Assembly (NCBI GenBank): GCA_965116445.1
Contig: OZ220688.1
Coordinates: forward strand, 3,596,001 to 3,660,000
Direction: 5' to 3'
From: Multivorans sp965116445
GTDB taxonomy: Bacteria > Acidobacteriota > Thermoanaerobaculia > Multivoradales > Multivoraceae
Length of the DNA stretch: 64,000 bases
Shown: one piece after another, positions 18,174-25,118 of the stretch
How positions within the stretch are numbered: position 1 is the first letter of the stretch
Layout: each line of letters starts with the position of its first letter
The notes under the pieces: model-generated
Seen by the model: the letters and a program-made list of their open reading frames with translations, nothing else
Told to the model about the DNA's origin: nothing
The model's database searches: none
Program-made: the position numbers and the translations under genes

Positions 18174-19415
18174 ATGGTGGCTGCCGTGCCGGAAACCGAT
18201 CGCAGCACGACCCATCCGGTCGACATCGGCGGCGTGGTCGTCGGCGGCGGGGCGCCGGTCGTCGTCCAGTCGATGACCAGCACGGACACCGCGGACGTCG
18301 ATGCCACGACCACCCAGGCGCTGGCGCTGGCGGAAGCGGGCTCGGAGTTGGTGCGGATCACGGTGAACGTCGACGCGGCGGCGGTCGCGGTGCCCGAGAT
18401 TCGCGCCCGGCTCGACGCGGAGGGTTGCGACGTGCCCCTGGTCGGGGACTTCCACTACAACGGCCATGTGCTTCTCGAGCGCCACCCGGACTGCGCGAAG
18501 GCGCTGGCGAAGCTGCGGATCAACCCGGGGAATGTCGGCCGCGGCGGACGCAGGGACCCTCAGTTCGCGGCGATCTGCGACGTGGCGCGGCGACTCGGCA
18601 AGCCGGTGCGAATCGGTGTCAACGGCGGGTCGCTGGACCAGGATCTGCTGGTGGCGAAGATGGAGGAGAATACCGAGCGTGACCTCGGCAAGACCTCCGA
18701 GGAGATCGTCGGCGAGTGCATGGTTCTCTCGGCGCTCCGCTCGACGGAACTGGCGCTCGAATGCGGCCTGACCGAGGAGCAGATCGTCATCTCGTGCAAG
18801 ACGTCTTCGCCGCGGGACCTGATCGGCGTCTACCGGGATCTGGCGAAGCGGACGCGACAGCCGCTCCACCTCGGCCTGACCGAGGCCGGCATGGGCATCA
18901 AGGGCCTGGTGTGGTCCTCGTCGGCGATGTCCGTCCTGCTGGCGGAGGGCATCGGCGACACGATCCGCGTCTCGCTGACCCCGCGCCCCGGCGGCGACCG
19001 GCGCGAGGAGGTCCAGGCCTGTCGCGAGCTCCTGCAGGCGCTCGGACTGCGCGCCTTCGCGCCCAGCGTGACCGCATGCCCCGGCTGCGGCCGTACGACC
19101 AGCACGACCTTCCAGGAGCTCGCCCTGCAAGTCGAGGACTTCATCGACGCCAGGATGCCCGCATGGCGCGACCGCTACGAAGGCGTCGAGGAACTGAAGC
19201 TCGCCGTGATGGGCTGCGTCGTGAACGGCCCCGGCGAGTCGAAGGCGGCGGACATCGGCATCTCGTTGCCAGGCACGGGGGAGGCGCCGACCTGCCCGGT
19301 CTACGTCGACGGCCGGCAGTTCACGACGCTGCGCGGCACCGCAGCCGAGTTGTCGGAGCAGTTCACCCGGATCGTGGCGGAGTACGTGGAGAGCCGGTAT
19401 CCGACCAGGGTGTGA
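18174..19415 (+). CDS. ispG: 4-hydroxy-3-methylbut-2-enyl diphosphate synthase (IspG/GcpE)
   Basis: This 413-residue protein converts 2-C-methylerythritol cyclodiphosphate to HMBPP in the MEP isoprenoid pathway, using a [4Fe-4S] cluster. It starts its TIM barrel with VVVQSMTSTDTADVDAT and ends with the reductase-like domain holding the cluster cysteines: CPGCGRTT (about 302-309) and MGCVVNGPGE (about 345). It is a full-length, short-type IspG without the plant-type insert. The gene stands alone on the plus strand, divergent from the membrane-protein operon. A 51-bp stretch (18342-18392) is duplicated at 20417-20467. Confidence 0.95.
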   Translation: MVAAVPETDRSTTHPVDIGGVVVGGGAPVVVQSMTSTDTADVDATTTQALALAEAGSELVRITVNVDAAAVAVPEIRARLDAEGCDVPLVGDFHYNGHVLLERHPDCAKALAKLRINPGNVGRGGRRDPQFAAICDVARRLGKPVRIGVNGGSLDQDLLVAKMEENTERDLGKTSEEIVGECMVLSALRSTELALECGLTEEQIVISCKTSSPRDLIGVYRDLAKRTRQPLHLGLTEAGMGIKGLVWSSSAMSVLLAEGIGDTIRVSLTPRPGGDRREEVQACRELLQALGLRAFAPSVTACPGCGRTTSTTFQELALQVEDFIDARMPAWRDRYEGVEELKLAVMGCVVNGPGESKAADIGISLPGTGEAPTCPVYVDGRQFTTLRGTAAELSEQFTRIVAEYVESRYPTRV

Positions 19416-19549
19416 CCGTGGGTCGCGTCGGCGCGCTGAGCCTCCCTGTCGGAGTTGCTTGGCTCTCTTCATGTCTGGTGCCGAGGCGCGCGGGTAGCTG
19501 TTGAGAAAGCTCCTCGAATCGACGCGAGAAATGCAGCGTTGGATTCGGC

Positions 19550-19579
19550 TTGACGGCCACGAGCAAGTACGGCCATACT
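19550..19579 (+). promoter_or_regulatory. Candidate promoter of the RHH/PIN toxin-antitoxin pair
   Basis: TTGACG (19550-19555) and CATACT (19574-19579) are separated by 18 bp, a reasonable sigma-70 type promoter. The predicted transcript would start only a few bases before the ATG at 19588, so the mRNA may be almost leaderless. The -10 element overlaps the inverted repeat listed next. Confidence 0.45.
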
Positions 19580-19593
19580 CTCAGGGTATGGCC
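19571..19593 (+). promoter_or_regulatory. Candidate operator: perfect 8-bp inverted repeat
   Basis: GGCCATAC and GTATGGCC form a perfect inverted repeat with a 7-bp spacer. It covers the putative -10 element and the start codon of the ribbon-helix-helix gene. RHH antitoxins commonly bind palindromes over their own promoters, so autoregulation is the natural reading. Confidence 0.5.
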
Positions 19594-19866
19594 ACCATGA
19601 CGATCAAGTCGACCTACTCGCTCGATGTCGAGTCCGTGCGGGCGCTCGATGACCTGGCCCGCCGGCAGCAGGTTTCGAAGTCCGAGGCGTTGCGGCGAGC
19701 GATCCGGAATGAAGCTTGCCGGCAGCCCGCTCAGGGTGAAGACGCGGTGGCAGCCCTGGATCAGCTTCAGGCCTCGCTGAGCGCGCGCGATGTCGATCTC
19801 AAGCAGTGGGCGCGAGATGTGGAGGCTGGACGGCAGGCGGCAGCCCAACGGCGGGCCACCTACTAG
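19588..19866 (+). CDS. Ribbon-helix-helix antitoxin
   Basis: This small protein of 92 residues from the ATG at 19588 opens with TIKSTYSLDVESVRALDDLA, a beta strand and helix of the CopG/Arc/MetJ fold. VSKSEALRRAIRNEA follows as the second helix of the RHH DNA-binding dimer. It would repress its own operon and neutralise the PIN toxin encoded downstream. An ATG at 19597 is an alternative start. The stop codon TAG is the second to fourth base of the CTAG that begins the inserted MITE. The native C-terminus, normally the toxin-binding part, may therefore have been cut or changed by the insertion. Confidence 0.75.
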   Translation: MATMTIKSTYSLDVESVRALDDLARRQQVSKSEALRRAIRNEACRQPAQGEDAVAALDQLQASLSARDVDLKQWARDVEAGRQAAAQRRATY

Positions 19867-20028
19867 CAGCCCGTGGTGAAAGTCCCACTGCATTCGAGCG
19901 GCCATGCATCACGTCCAACATCGTTGCTCTTCGGTCGAATATGGCCCGATATGCTCCCTCATCGCGCCTTGTTGGACGCGCGCCTGGCCGCTCTCGGTGC
20001 GAGCGGGACTTCCACCACGGGCTGCTAG
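19863..20028. mobile_element. 166-bp MITE with ends matching the nearby IS
   Basis: The element starts CTAGCAGCCCGTGGTGAAAG and ends with its reverse complement (one mismatch in 23). Further inward the two halves remain largely complementary for about 60 bp each, including a perfect pair CGTCCAACA/TGTTGGACG. The left end matches the right end of the IS at 23002-24502 over its first 22 bases. It encodes nothing. CTAG flanks both ends; because CTAG is its own complement, it could be a 4-bp target duplication or part of the repeat. It lies exactly between antitoxin and toxin. Confidence 0.8.
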
Positions 20029-20033
20029 TCGCA

Positions 20034-20405
20034 GTGATTCACCTGGATACCAGCTTTCTCATTCGCGCACTGATTCCGGGAACGCCGGAAGAGGCGAAGC
20101 TGCGTGGGTGGCTCGGGCAGGGCGAGGCACTGGTCATGAGTTCAGTTGCCTGGACGGAGTTCCTTTGCGGGCCGCTTGGCAGCAGCGATGCGGAACTGGC
20201 TAACCGGTTCATTGAACGCCGACGGGACTTCACGCCGGACCAGGCCGCGCTCGCGGCGCGGTTGTTCAACGAATCGGGACGGCGGCGGGCACTGCTCATT
20301 GATTGCATGATCGGGGCGGCTGCGCTCGCGGATAGCGCGGCAATCGCAACGTCTAACAGACGCGACTTTAGCCGGTTCGCGACTAGCGGTCTGAAGCTGG
20401 CGTGA
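20034..20405 (+). CDS. PIN-domain toxin (VapC-like ribonuclease)
   Basis: Starting at GTG 20034 the product has 123 residues and begins IHLDTSFLIRAL, the first acidic strand of a PIN domain. SSVAWTEFLCG supplies the conserved Glu, and LIDCMIGAAALADSAAIATSNRRDF supplies the late Asp pair region. PIN toxins are Mg-dependent ribonucleases, often cutting tRNA or rRNA. The GTG lies 5 nt after the MITE, and I see no clear ribosome binding site there. In most RHH/PIN pairs the genes nearly overlap, but here 167 nt separate them, so toxin expression may be reduced. The upstream partner is the RHH antitoxin. Confidence 0.8.
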   Translation: MIHLDTSFLIRALIPGTPEEAKLRGWLGQGEALVMSSVAWTEFLCGPLGSSDAELANRFIERRRDFTPDQAALAARLFNESGRRRALLIDCMIGAAALADSAAIATSNRRDFSRFATSGLKLA

Positions 20406-20416
20406 AGCAAACCGCG

Positions 20417-20467
20417 TCGGAGCAGGTGCGGATCACGGTCAGCGTCGACGCGGCGGCGGTCGCGGTT
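20417..20467 (+). repeat. Duplicated internal fragment of ispG
   Basis: 46 of 51 bases match ispG positions 18342-18392, and the same frame would read EQVRITVSVDAAAVAV against ELVRITVNVDAAAVAV in IspG. It lies between the convergent toxin and PIN genes and is too short to function. Confidence 0.75.
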
Positions 20468-20495
20468 CGTTCTGGCAAGTGCAGCGGCGGAAGGA

Positions 20496-21179
20496 TCAGA
20501 GACCGCTACCGAAATCGTAGGGTGCTCGTTCCTCGTGGACCTCACTGGCAGGCGGCGGTCCTTGCGGCCTTGTGCTCCGCAGGATCCTGTTGAGGGAGCT
20601 GCACAGGCTTGCTCGCTTGCGACCGAGCAGGTCCAGGACCCACTCGCCATGATGATGCTGTACTCGCATGCGAGCCTTGTAGGCGGCGTTGAAGACCGCG
20701 TCGGCCAGTTCATCCCTCGGCAGGGCCTCCTGTATCCGTGGATGGCGGAGCAGATCGACCGTGGTGGCGGTGTGGAGTTCGTCAAACCGCCATGCGCATA
20801 TGTGCAGGGCCTTTCGCTCATCGATCATTGCGAGGCCACCTTGTTCGAGAGCAGCGGCGATCGTGGCGGCCTCGCCGTCGTCCAGGGTCGTAGCCGCGGC
20901 TCCGCTGACCAGTGTGGTCAAGACTTGGTAGCCGTCGGCGGCCAGGGCTGTCACCTCGATGAGGTCGTGAGCTACCAGGTTGGAGAGCATCTCCCCGTCG
21001 CGGTGCTGGCGGCTCCGCTGGTCCTGCAACTCCCCCACAACCTGCTCAGCAACGAGAATCTGGTTCGGCAAAGCGGCCAGAAGAGCCTCCGAACACCCGG
21101 TGGCGTTCAGGTTGATGACGACGCTGGTGTCCGCGACGAACGGGCCGGCAAAGTCATAGAGAAAGTCGCGTGGCGGCAC
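20496..21179 (-). CDS. PIN-like nuclease (DUF3368/COG2405 type) following the XRE-ImmA gene
   Basis: From GTG at 21179 the product has 227 residues. The domain starts FVADTSVVINLN (first Asp). It continues with a Glu in VVGELQDQ, DDGEAATIAAAL (the D-x-GE-A signature of DUF3368-type PIN proteins) and AMIDERKAL (late Asp). These make a complete acidic site for a metal-dependent nuclease. The start overlaps the 3' end of the XRE-ImmA gene by 26 nt, so the two are translationally coupled. The pairing resembles a toxin with its regulator. The C-terminal 60 residues (RMRVQHHHGEWVLDLLG onward) are not recognised. Confidence 0.7.
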   Translation of the reverse strand: MPPRDFLYDFAGPFVADTSVVINLNATGCSEALLAALPNQILVAEQVVGELQDQRSRQHRDGEMLSNLVAHDLIEVTALAADGYQVLTTLVSGAAATTLDDGEAATIAAALEQGGLAMIDERKALHICAWRFDELHTATTVDLLRHPRIQEALPRDELADAVFNAAYKARMRVQHHHGEWVLDLLGRKRASLCSSLNRILRSTRPQGPPPASEVHEERAPYDFGSGL

Positions 21180-22407
21180 TTGGTTCGCCCTCCGCTCCTT
21201 CTTCGTCGAGCACCTCACGGAGGGCGACGCGATTGAGATCCAGGAGGCGTGCCAGTTGTCCCTCGCTGAGAAGCTCCTGCCTATGCGCCTCGGCCGCGAG
21301 AGCGGCGATGCGGGGGGGTATGTAGTGCCCCGATTGAGCGGTACCGGTCTTGACAGGCGCAGGCTCGCCAAGAACCTCTAGCGCCTGTTTGTCGGTAATG
21401 CCGCCATTCGCCTGGAACCAGTCCCATGTGCCGGCCGGAACGAGCTTCAGTTCCTCGATGCGGCGGACCATTGCCTCGCGCGACACGCCGAAGGTGTCGC
21501 TCAACAGGATGACGTGGCGGCGAGTCAGAGTGGAGAATCCCGACGTGTACTCGCGGAACTTCTCAATGACAGTTCTCGGCGGCATCAAGAACGTGCGGGC
21601 AAAGGCGTCGGCGTAGAACTCCGCTCGCGACTTTGGCCGGTCGTCGCGGTAGTAGATGCTCGTAGCGTGGCGAACGGAGACCAGGTGGGCCAACTCGTGA
21701 ACCGCGGTAAGAGCTCGTCTGGTCAACGGGTGGTTCGCGTTTAACAGGACACACGCTCCGACTTCCTTGTCGTAGGCGAAGAGACCAGAGACCCGGGAGG
21801 GGAGCGGCCGCACGTAAACGCGCACTCCGAACTCGAGTTCAAGCAAGCTCTCGATGTCGCGAACCGGCGCTAGCCCCAGGCCGACGCGCTGGCGGAGTTC
21901 GAGAGCATCGCTTTGGGCCTGGGTCCGAATGTCTCCCGCGAGGAGAGGGCGTTCAGCGGGGTAGTTGCTAGGCCGTTGGACGCCGAGGAGATTCTCGAGC
22001 TCTACCTCCGCGCGGACCAGGCCCACCAGGATCCGGGCCGCCTTGCCGGCTTCCACGTCTACGTAACGACGATCCTTCCGGAACCTGGGCGCAAGGTCGA
22101 CATGCATTGACTCGCGCCGCAAGAGTTGGTTCGCGGACGTGCCATAGGCCACTGAGAGCTGCTGAAGCTCAGCGGGCTGCCAGCGCCGCTGTCCTTTCTC
22201 GATGGCCAGGAGTGTCGTCCGTGCGACTCGAATAGCGGCCGCGGCTTGTGCTTGCGTCATACCCGCTGCCTCGCGGGCGTTCCTCAGCCGTCGACCGACT
22301 TCAGTCGCGTCGAGGGCCGACCCCTGGCTGGCGAAACCGGCTGGCCCAGCGCGTAACGAAGGAGTCTGGGCCGAGGGAGTCGAGGAAGGCATTCCACTCT
22401 TGTTCAT
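21154..22407 (-). CDS. XRE-family regulator fused to ImmA/IrrE metallopeptidase
   Basis: This 417-residue protein has an N-terminal helix-turn-helix (about 35-90: GRRLRNAREAAGMTQAQAAA, RTTLLAIEKGQR). A COG2856 zinc peptidase domain follows, with HELAH at 237-241 and a downstream EFYADAFARTFLMPP segment that supplies the third ligand. ImmA cleaves the ImmR repressor in ICEBs1 and IrrE governs the Deinococcus DNA-damage response. Fused HTH-COG2856 proteins are often antitoxin-like regulators in toxin-antitoxin and phage-defence loci. The first 34 residues overlap the upstream QueC-like gene by 107 nt; no start codon near 22301 would remove the overlap. The PIN gene follows directly. Confidence 0.85.
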   Translation of the reverse strand: MNKSGMPSSTPSAQTPSLRAGPAGFASQGSALDATEVGRRLRNAREAAGMTQAQAAAAIRVARTTLLAIEKGQRRWQPAELQQLSVAYGTSANQLLRRESMHVDLAPRFRKDRRYVDVEAGKAARILVGLVRAEVELENLLGVQRPSNYPAERPLLAGDIRTQAQSDALELRQRVGLGLAPVRDIESLLELEFGVRVYVRPLPSRVSGLFAYDKEVGACVLLNANHPLTRRALTAVHELAHLVSVRHATSIYYRDDRPKSRAEFYADAFARTFLMPPRTVIEKFREYTSGFSTLTRRHVILLSDTFGVSREAMVRRIEELKLVPAGTWDWFQANGGITDKQALEVLGEPAPVKTGTAQSGHYIPPRIAALAAEAHRQELLSEGQLARLLDLNRVALREVLDEEGAEGEPSAATRLSL

Positions 22408-23001
22408 GTGCTTTCAACATCCTGGATAGTCGCGTTCTGATCTTCTGTTCCGCGGTGAGATCCGAAGGACAGAGGGCTTCGGCCAGCCGAAAGACTTCAA
22501 GATCGAGTTCGCTGGCGTCCTCATCTAGTCGACGGCCCAAACGAGCCAAGTGCTCGAGATGGAGTGTGCCGGCAACGGCGTAGTCATGCATTGCCCCTTT
22601 TGGTTCGCGCTTCTTGAATGTGCGGGCGGCGCCGGCCTTGTAGTGCTCGACGCTCAGGTCCTCCCAGACGTAGGTCCTCTTGGGCTCCTTGGCCCCTGCC
22701 GCATGCACGCTCATTCGTCGCAGCATGCAGGCTGCGCAGACGCCGCATTGCCGCCACTTGTTCTTCACCGAGACATGCCTTGGATCCTGCCAACACGATC
22801 GAGTAGCTCTCCAACTTGTGTCCCTCGGTCTTTCCTCCAGGAAGAGGCGGAGAGTCTCTCCCTTCGTGGACCAGAGATGAGGGAAGACGTACCGCGGGCG
22901 ATACTCCAGTAGGGCCGAAAGGAAGTCCTCCATGAGCTTGCTGAAGACCGGGTGCGTTCGATAGTCCTTCGCGGCCTGACCTACTGGGATGAGCGAAGGA
23001 C
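22301..23001 (-). pseudogene. QueC-like (QatC/Cap9-type) protein, 5' end removed at the IS junction
   Basis: About 233 codons remain. The segment FPHLWSTKGETL, then SCWQDP and QCGVCAACMLRR match the C-terminal half of 7-cyano-7-deazaguanine synthase (QueC)-like proteins, where the cysteines bind zinc. The PP-loop ATP-binding N-terminal half (SGGxDS) is missing because the frame runs into the IS end at 23002. The long helical tail after the zinc site resembles defence-linked QueC homologues (QatC of Qat, Cap9 of type IV CBASS) more than housekeeping QueC. It overlaps the XRE-ImmA gene. It is almost certainly non-functional now, unless a partner copy exists elsewhere. Confidence 0.7.
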
Positions 23002-24502
23002 CTAGCAGCCCGTGGCAGAAGTAGTCGTGCGGTCCGAGCGATGTGGTTGGTTCAGGCTTGAGGTTGGGTAGCGGCGAGGAAGACGAAGTTGAAGTTGGGG
23101 CGGCTGGCAGCGCGGTTTTCCCGCCATCGGGCGAGGAACCGGCGGAAAGCCCGGCCAAGACGCTCCCAAGGCGCCCCGTGTGGGCCGGCCAGGGCGTCGA
23201 GGAACGCCGCAGACCGTCCCTGCAAGGCCCGCGGCGTTCCGACTCCCACGAGCGTACGCATCAGCAGCCCGAGGTTGAAGCCGCAGGCCTGAAGGTAGAC
23301 CCGCTTGAGCACGTTGCCGCACTCGCGCAGATGCAGCCGTCGCATGCCGCCGGTCTCGAACTGATGGGCGAAAGGCCGTTCGAGGCGCTCGCCGCGCTGG
23401 CGCTGCATCCGCTTGCCTCGATTCCCCCGGATTCGCCGACGGTTCGCGTACACGATGGCCTGCAGGTCCTTCTTGCCCTTCCAACGACGACGACCACGGT
23501 CCGGCTCCGCAATGTAGCTGCGAAGCTCCAACTCGTCGATGGAGGCGAGAACGGCGTTGCTGTGGTACCCCTTGTCCGCAACGACTTCCTCGATCACCGA
23601 CGAGTCGCCGACCGCCGACTCGACCTGATCGAAGGTCTCCTCCAGCGTCGCGAAGAGAGACTCCGTGTCCCCCTTGGCGCCGCCGTGGATGGTCACGCCC
23701 AGGATGGTCCCGCACTCCAGGTCCACCGCCTGCTCCGCCTTGTACGCAAGGTGCGTGCGGCCATCCTTCATCTTCGTTACCTCTGCATCCGGATCGTGCG
23801 GATTCTCCCACTCCTTGTTGGACAACTTCTTCTTCCGCTTGCGGTCGAAGCGCGCCAACTCCGCCTTCGTCGGCGTCGCCACACCCGAGGCCGCCGCCAA
23901 GCCCCGAACGAACTCCTCGTACTCCGCGCCCGTGTCACGACGCACGATGCTTCGCAGCGCCGCGTTCGCCTCCAGAGTCGTCGCGTCCACCCCCACCGTC
24001 TTCCCCGACACCAGACCCGAATCCGCCAGGACGCCAAGAACCCACGAGAACACCTTCGCGTGAGTCTCCACCGCGATCAGCCGACGAGTACGCGAAATCG
24101 TCGAATGATCCGGGGCCGATTCAGTTACACCCAAGTCCAGAAACCGCCGGATGCTCAGCGAGTCCTGAGCCCGCCACGCGATGCCACGCTCAGAGTCCAA
24201 ACCCTCGAAGTAGCCCAACAGCAACATCCTGAAGTACCGGCCCGGACGCAGACTCGGTCGGCCCATGCGCTCCGCGTAGAACTCCGAACACTCCGACTCC
24301 ACGAACTCGTCGAAACCCCTCGACTCCAGCAAGCCGTTCAAACGCTCATAGAACGGGTGACCAGAGCTTCGCGGCAGATCGCCGCCCGACACCCAGAGAG
24401 GCTCCTGGCTCCCACCACGACGCTTTTTGCCCATAGCCATGACGACATTCTACTGCCCTGGCGAAATGGCCGCCAAGGGCGACTTTCACCACGGGCTGCT
24501 AG
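23002..24502 (-). mobile_element. Complete insertion sequence (IS1182-like), about 1.5 kb
   Basis: Bounded by CTAGCAGCCCGTGG at 23002-23015 and its reverse complement at 24489-24502. The inverted repeat continues imperfectly (CAGAAGT against TGAAAGT). One transposase gene fills the interior on the minus strand. CTAG borders both ends. The left flank is a truncated QueC-like gene and the right flank a truncated exported protein; these are unrelated, so flanking DNA has been lost or exchanged. I favour the IS1182 group from the transposase type, but a related IS5-superfamily group is possible. Confidence 0.85.
23052..24440 (-). CDS. DDE transposase of the IS (IS1182-like)
   Basis: This intact 462-residue transposase has an N-terminal DUF772-type region (GRPSLRPGRYFRMLLLGYFEG, about 61-81; TISRTRRLI, about 113). 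A DDE_Tnp_1 domain follows, with first Asp in VGVDATTLEANAA (about 149), second in VVADKGYHSNA (about 289) and a late ERLERPFAHQFETGG region for the Glu (about 365). The start is ATG near 24440. The length fits the IS1182 group. It is on the same strand as the flanking genes and shows no frameshift, so the element may still be active and could mobilise the MITE at 19863. Confidence 0.9.
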   Translation of the reverse strand: MAMGKKRRGGSQEPLWVSGGDLPRSSGHPFYERLNGLLESRGFDEFVESECSEFYAERMGRPSLRPGRYFRMLLLGYFEGLDSERGIAWRAQDSLSIRRFLDLGVTESAPDHSTISRTRRLIAVETHAKVFSWVLGVLADSGLVSGKTVGVDATTLEANAALRSIVRRDTGAEYEEFVRGLAAASGVATPTKAELARFDRKRKKKLSNKEWENPHDPDAEVTKMKDGRTHLAYKAEQAVDLECGTILGVTIHGGAKGDTESLFATLEETFDQVESAVGDSSVIEEVVADKGYHSNAVLASIDELELRSYIAEPDRGRRRWKGKKDLQAIVYANRRRIRGNRGKRMQRQRGERLERPFAHQFETGGMRRLHLRECGNVLKRVYLQACGFNLGLLMRTLVGVGTPRALQGRSAAFLDALAGPHGAPWERLGRAFRRFLARWRENRAASRPNFNFVFLAATQPQA

Positions 24503-24850
24503 TAGACCGGTGTACTTGTCCGTAGCGTAGCTGGCGACGGCAGTGGCCCCCGAATCACCTCCAACCACGACGTCAACGGACCAGGCGGTAATCGTCCTTT
24601 CGCCTCCGTTGCGGAGTGTCACCGCCAGCTTGCCCTCGGGAGTCACAAACACGTCGTCGATCAAGAGAGCATCATCGACAGGCGCAGCCGCAATCGGAAT
24701 AGGGTTCGGCGCGAAGTGCGCAGCATCGATGAGGGCCGACAAGCTCCTCAGAGAAGGGTGCTCCGCGCTCTGGTCCTGGGCGTAAGCCGGGAGCGCGAAC
24801 ACCATCAGGAGCCCAAGAGCAGTCAAATTCCGTCGGATCAATCTCTTCAT
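24502..24850 (-). pseudogene. Exported protein truncated by the IS, 5' fragment
   Basis: The fragment starts at ATG 24850 with GAGAGG a few bases upstream and encodes a clear signal peptide (LIRRNLTALGLLMVFALPAYAQ). About 90 mature residues follow, including ALLIDDVFVTPEGKLAVTLRNG and WSVDVVVGGDSGATAVASYATDKYTG, where the IS begins. The mature part looks like a beta-rich domain; no family is recognised. The remainder of the gene is not found on the other side of the IS. Confidence 0.7.
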
Positions 24851-25118
24851 TTCGGCCCTCTCTTCATCTCAATGCCTCCGTCAGGAGGCCTTCGTGTAGG
24901 TGCTGAAGCCCGTCGCCAAACGACTCATCCGTAGGCGACAGAGTGCTTCGCGGGCCTCTTCATCTGCCCAACCAGCCTAGAGCCGAATGTGAGAGATGTC
25001 CGGCCACAAACTGGCCGATATCGGTCAGATTCGCACGAGAGCGGCCAGATCCAGAGGCGCGACCTGGTCCCGGTGACCGGGCGCCTGCTGCGCCAAGTCC
25101 TGGAGCCGCCGCTGCCCC
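24851..25118. other. Intergenic region with one short hairpin
   Basis: A perfect 6-bp hairpin (GCCTCC-N4-GGAGGC) lies at 24874-24889, but without a T-run in either direction, so it is at best a weak terminator. I see no coding signal, tRNA or repeat in the rest. Confidence 0.35.

Noticed and set aside
20039..20821. A 260-codon minus-strand frame across the toxin gene
   Set aside because: It runs antisense to the PIN toxin and out of frame with the downstream PIN gene; no motif.
24874..24889. Rho-independent terminator after the PP-loop/AraC gene
   Set aside because: The hairpin is only 6 bp and lacks a T-run on both strands; it is also 230 nt from the stop.
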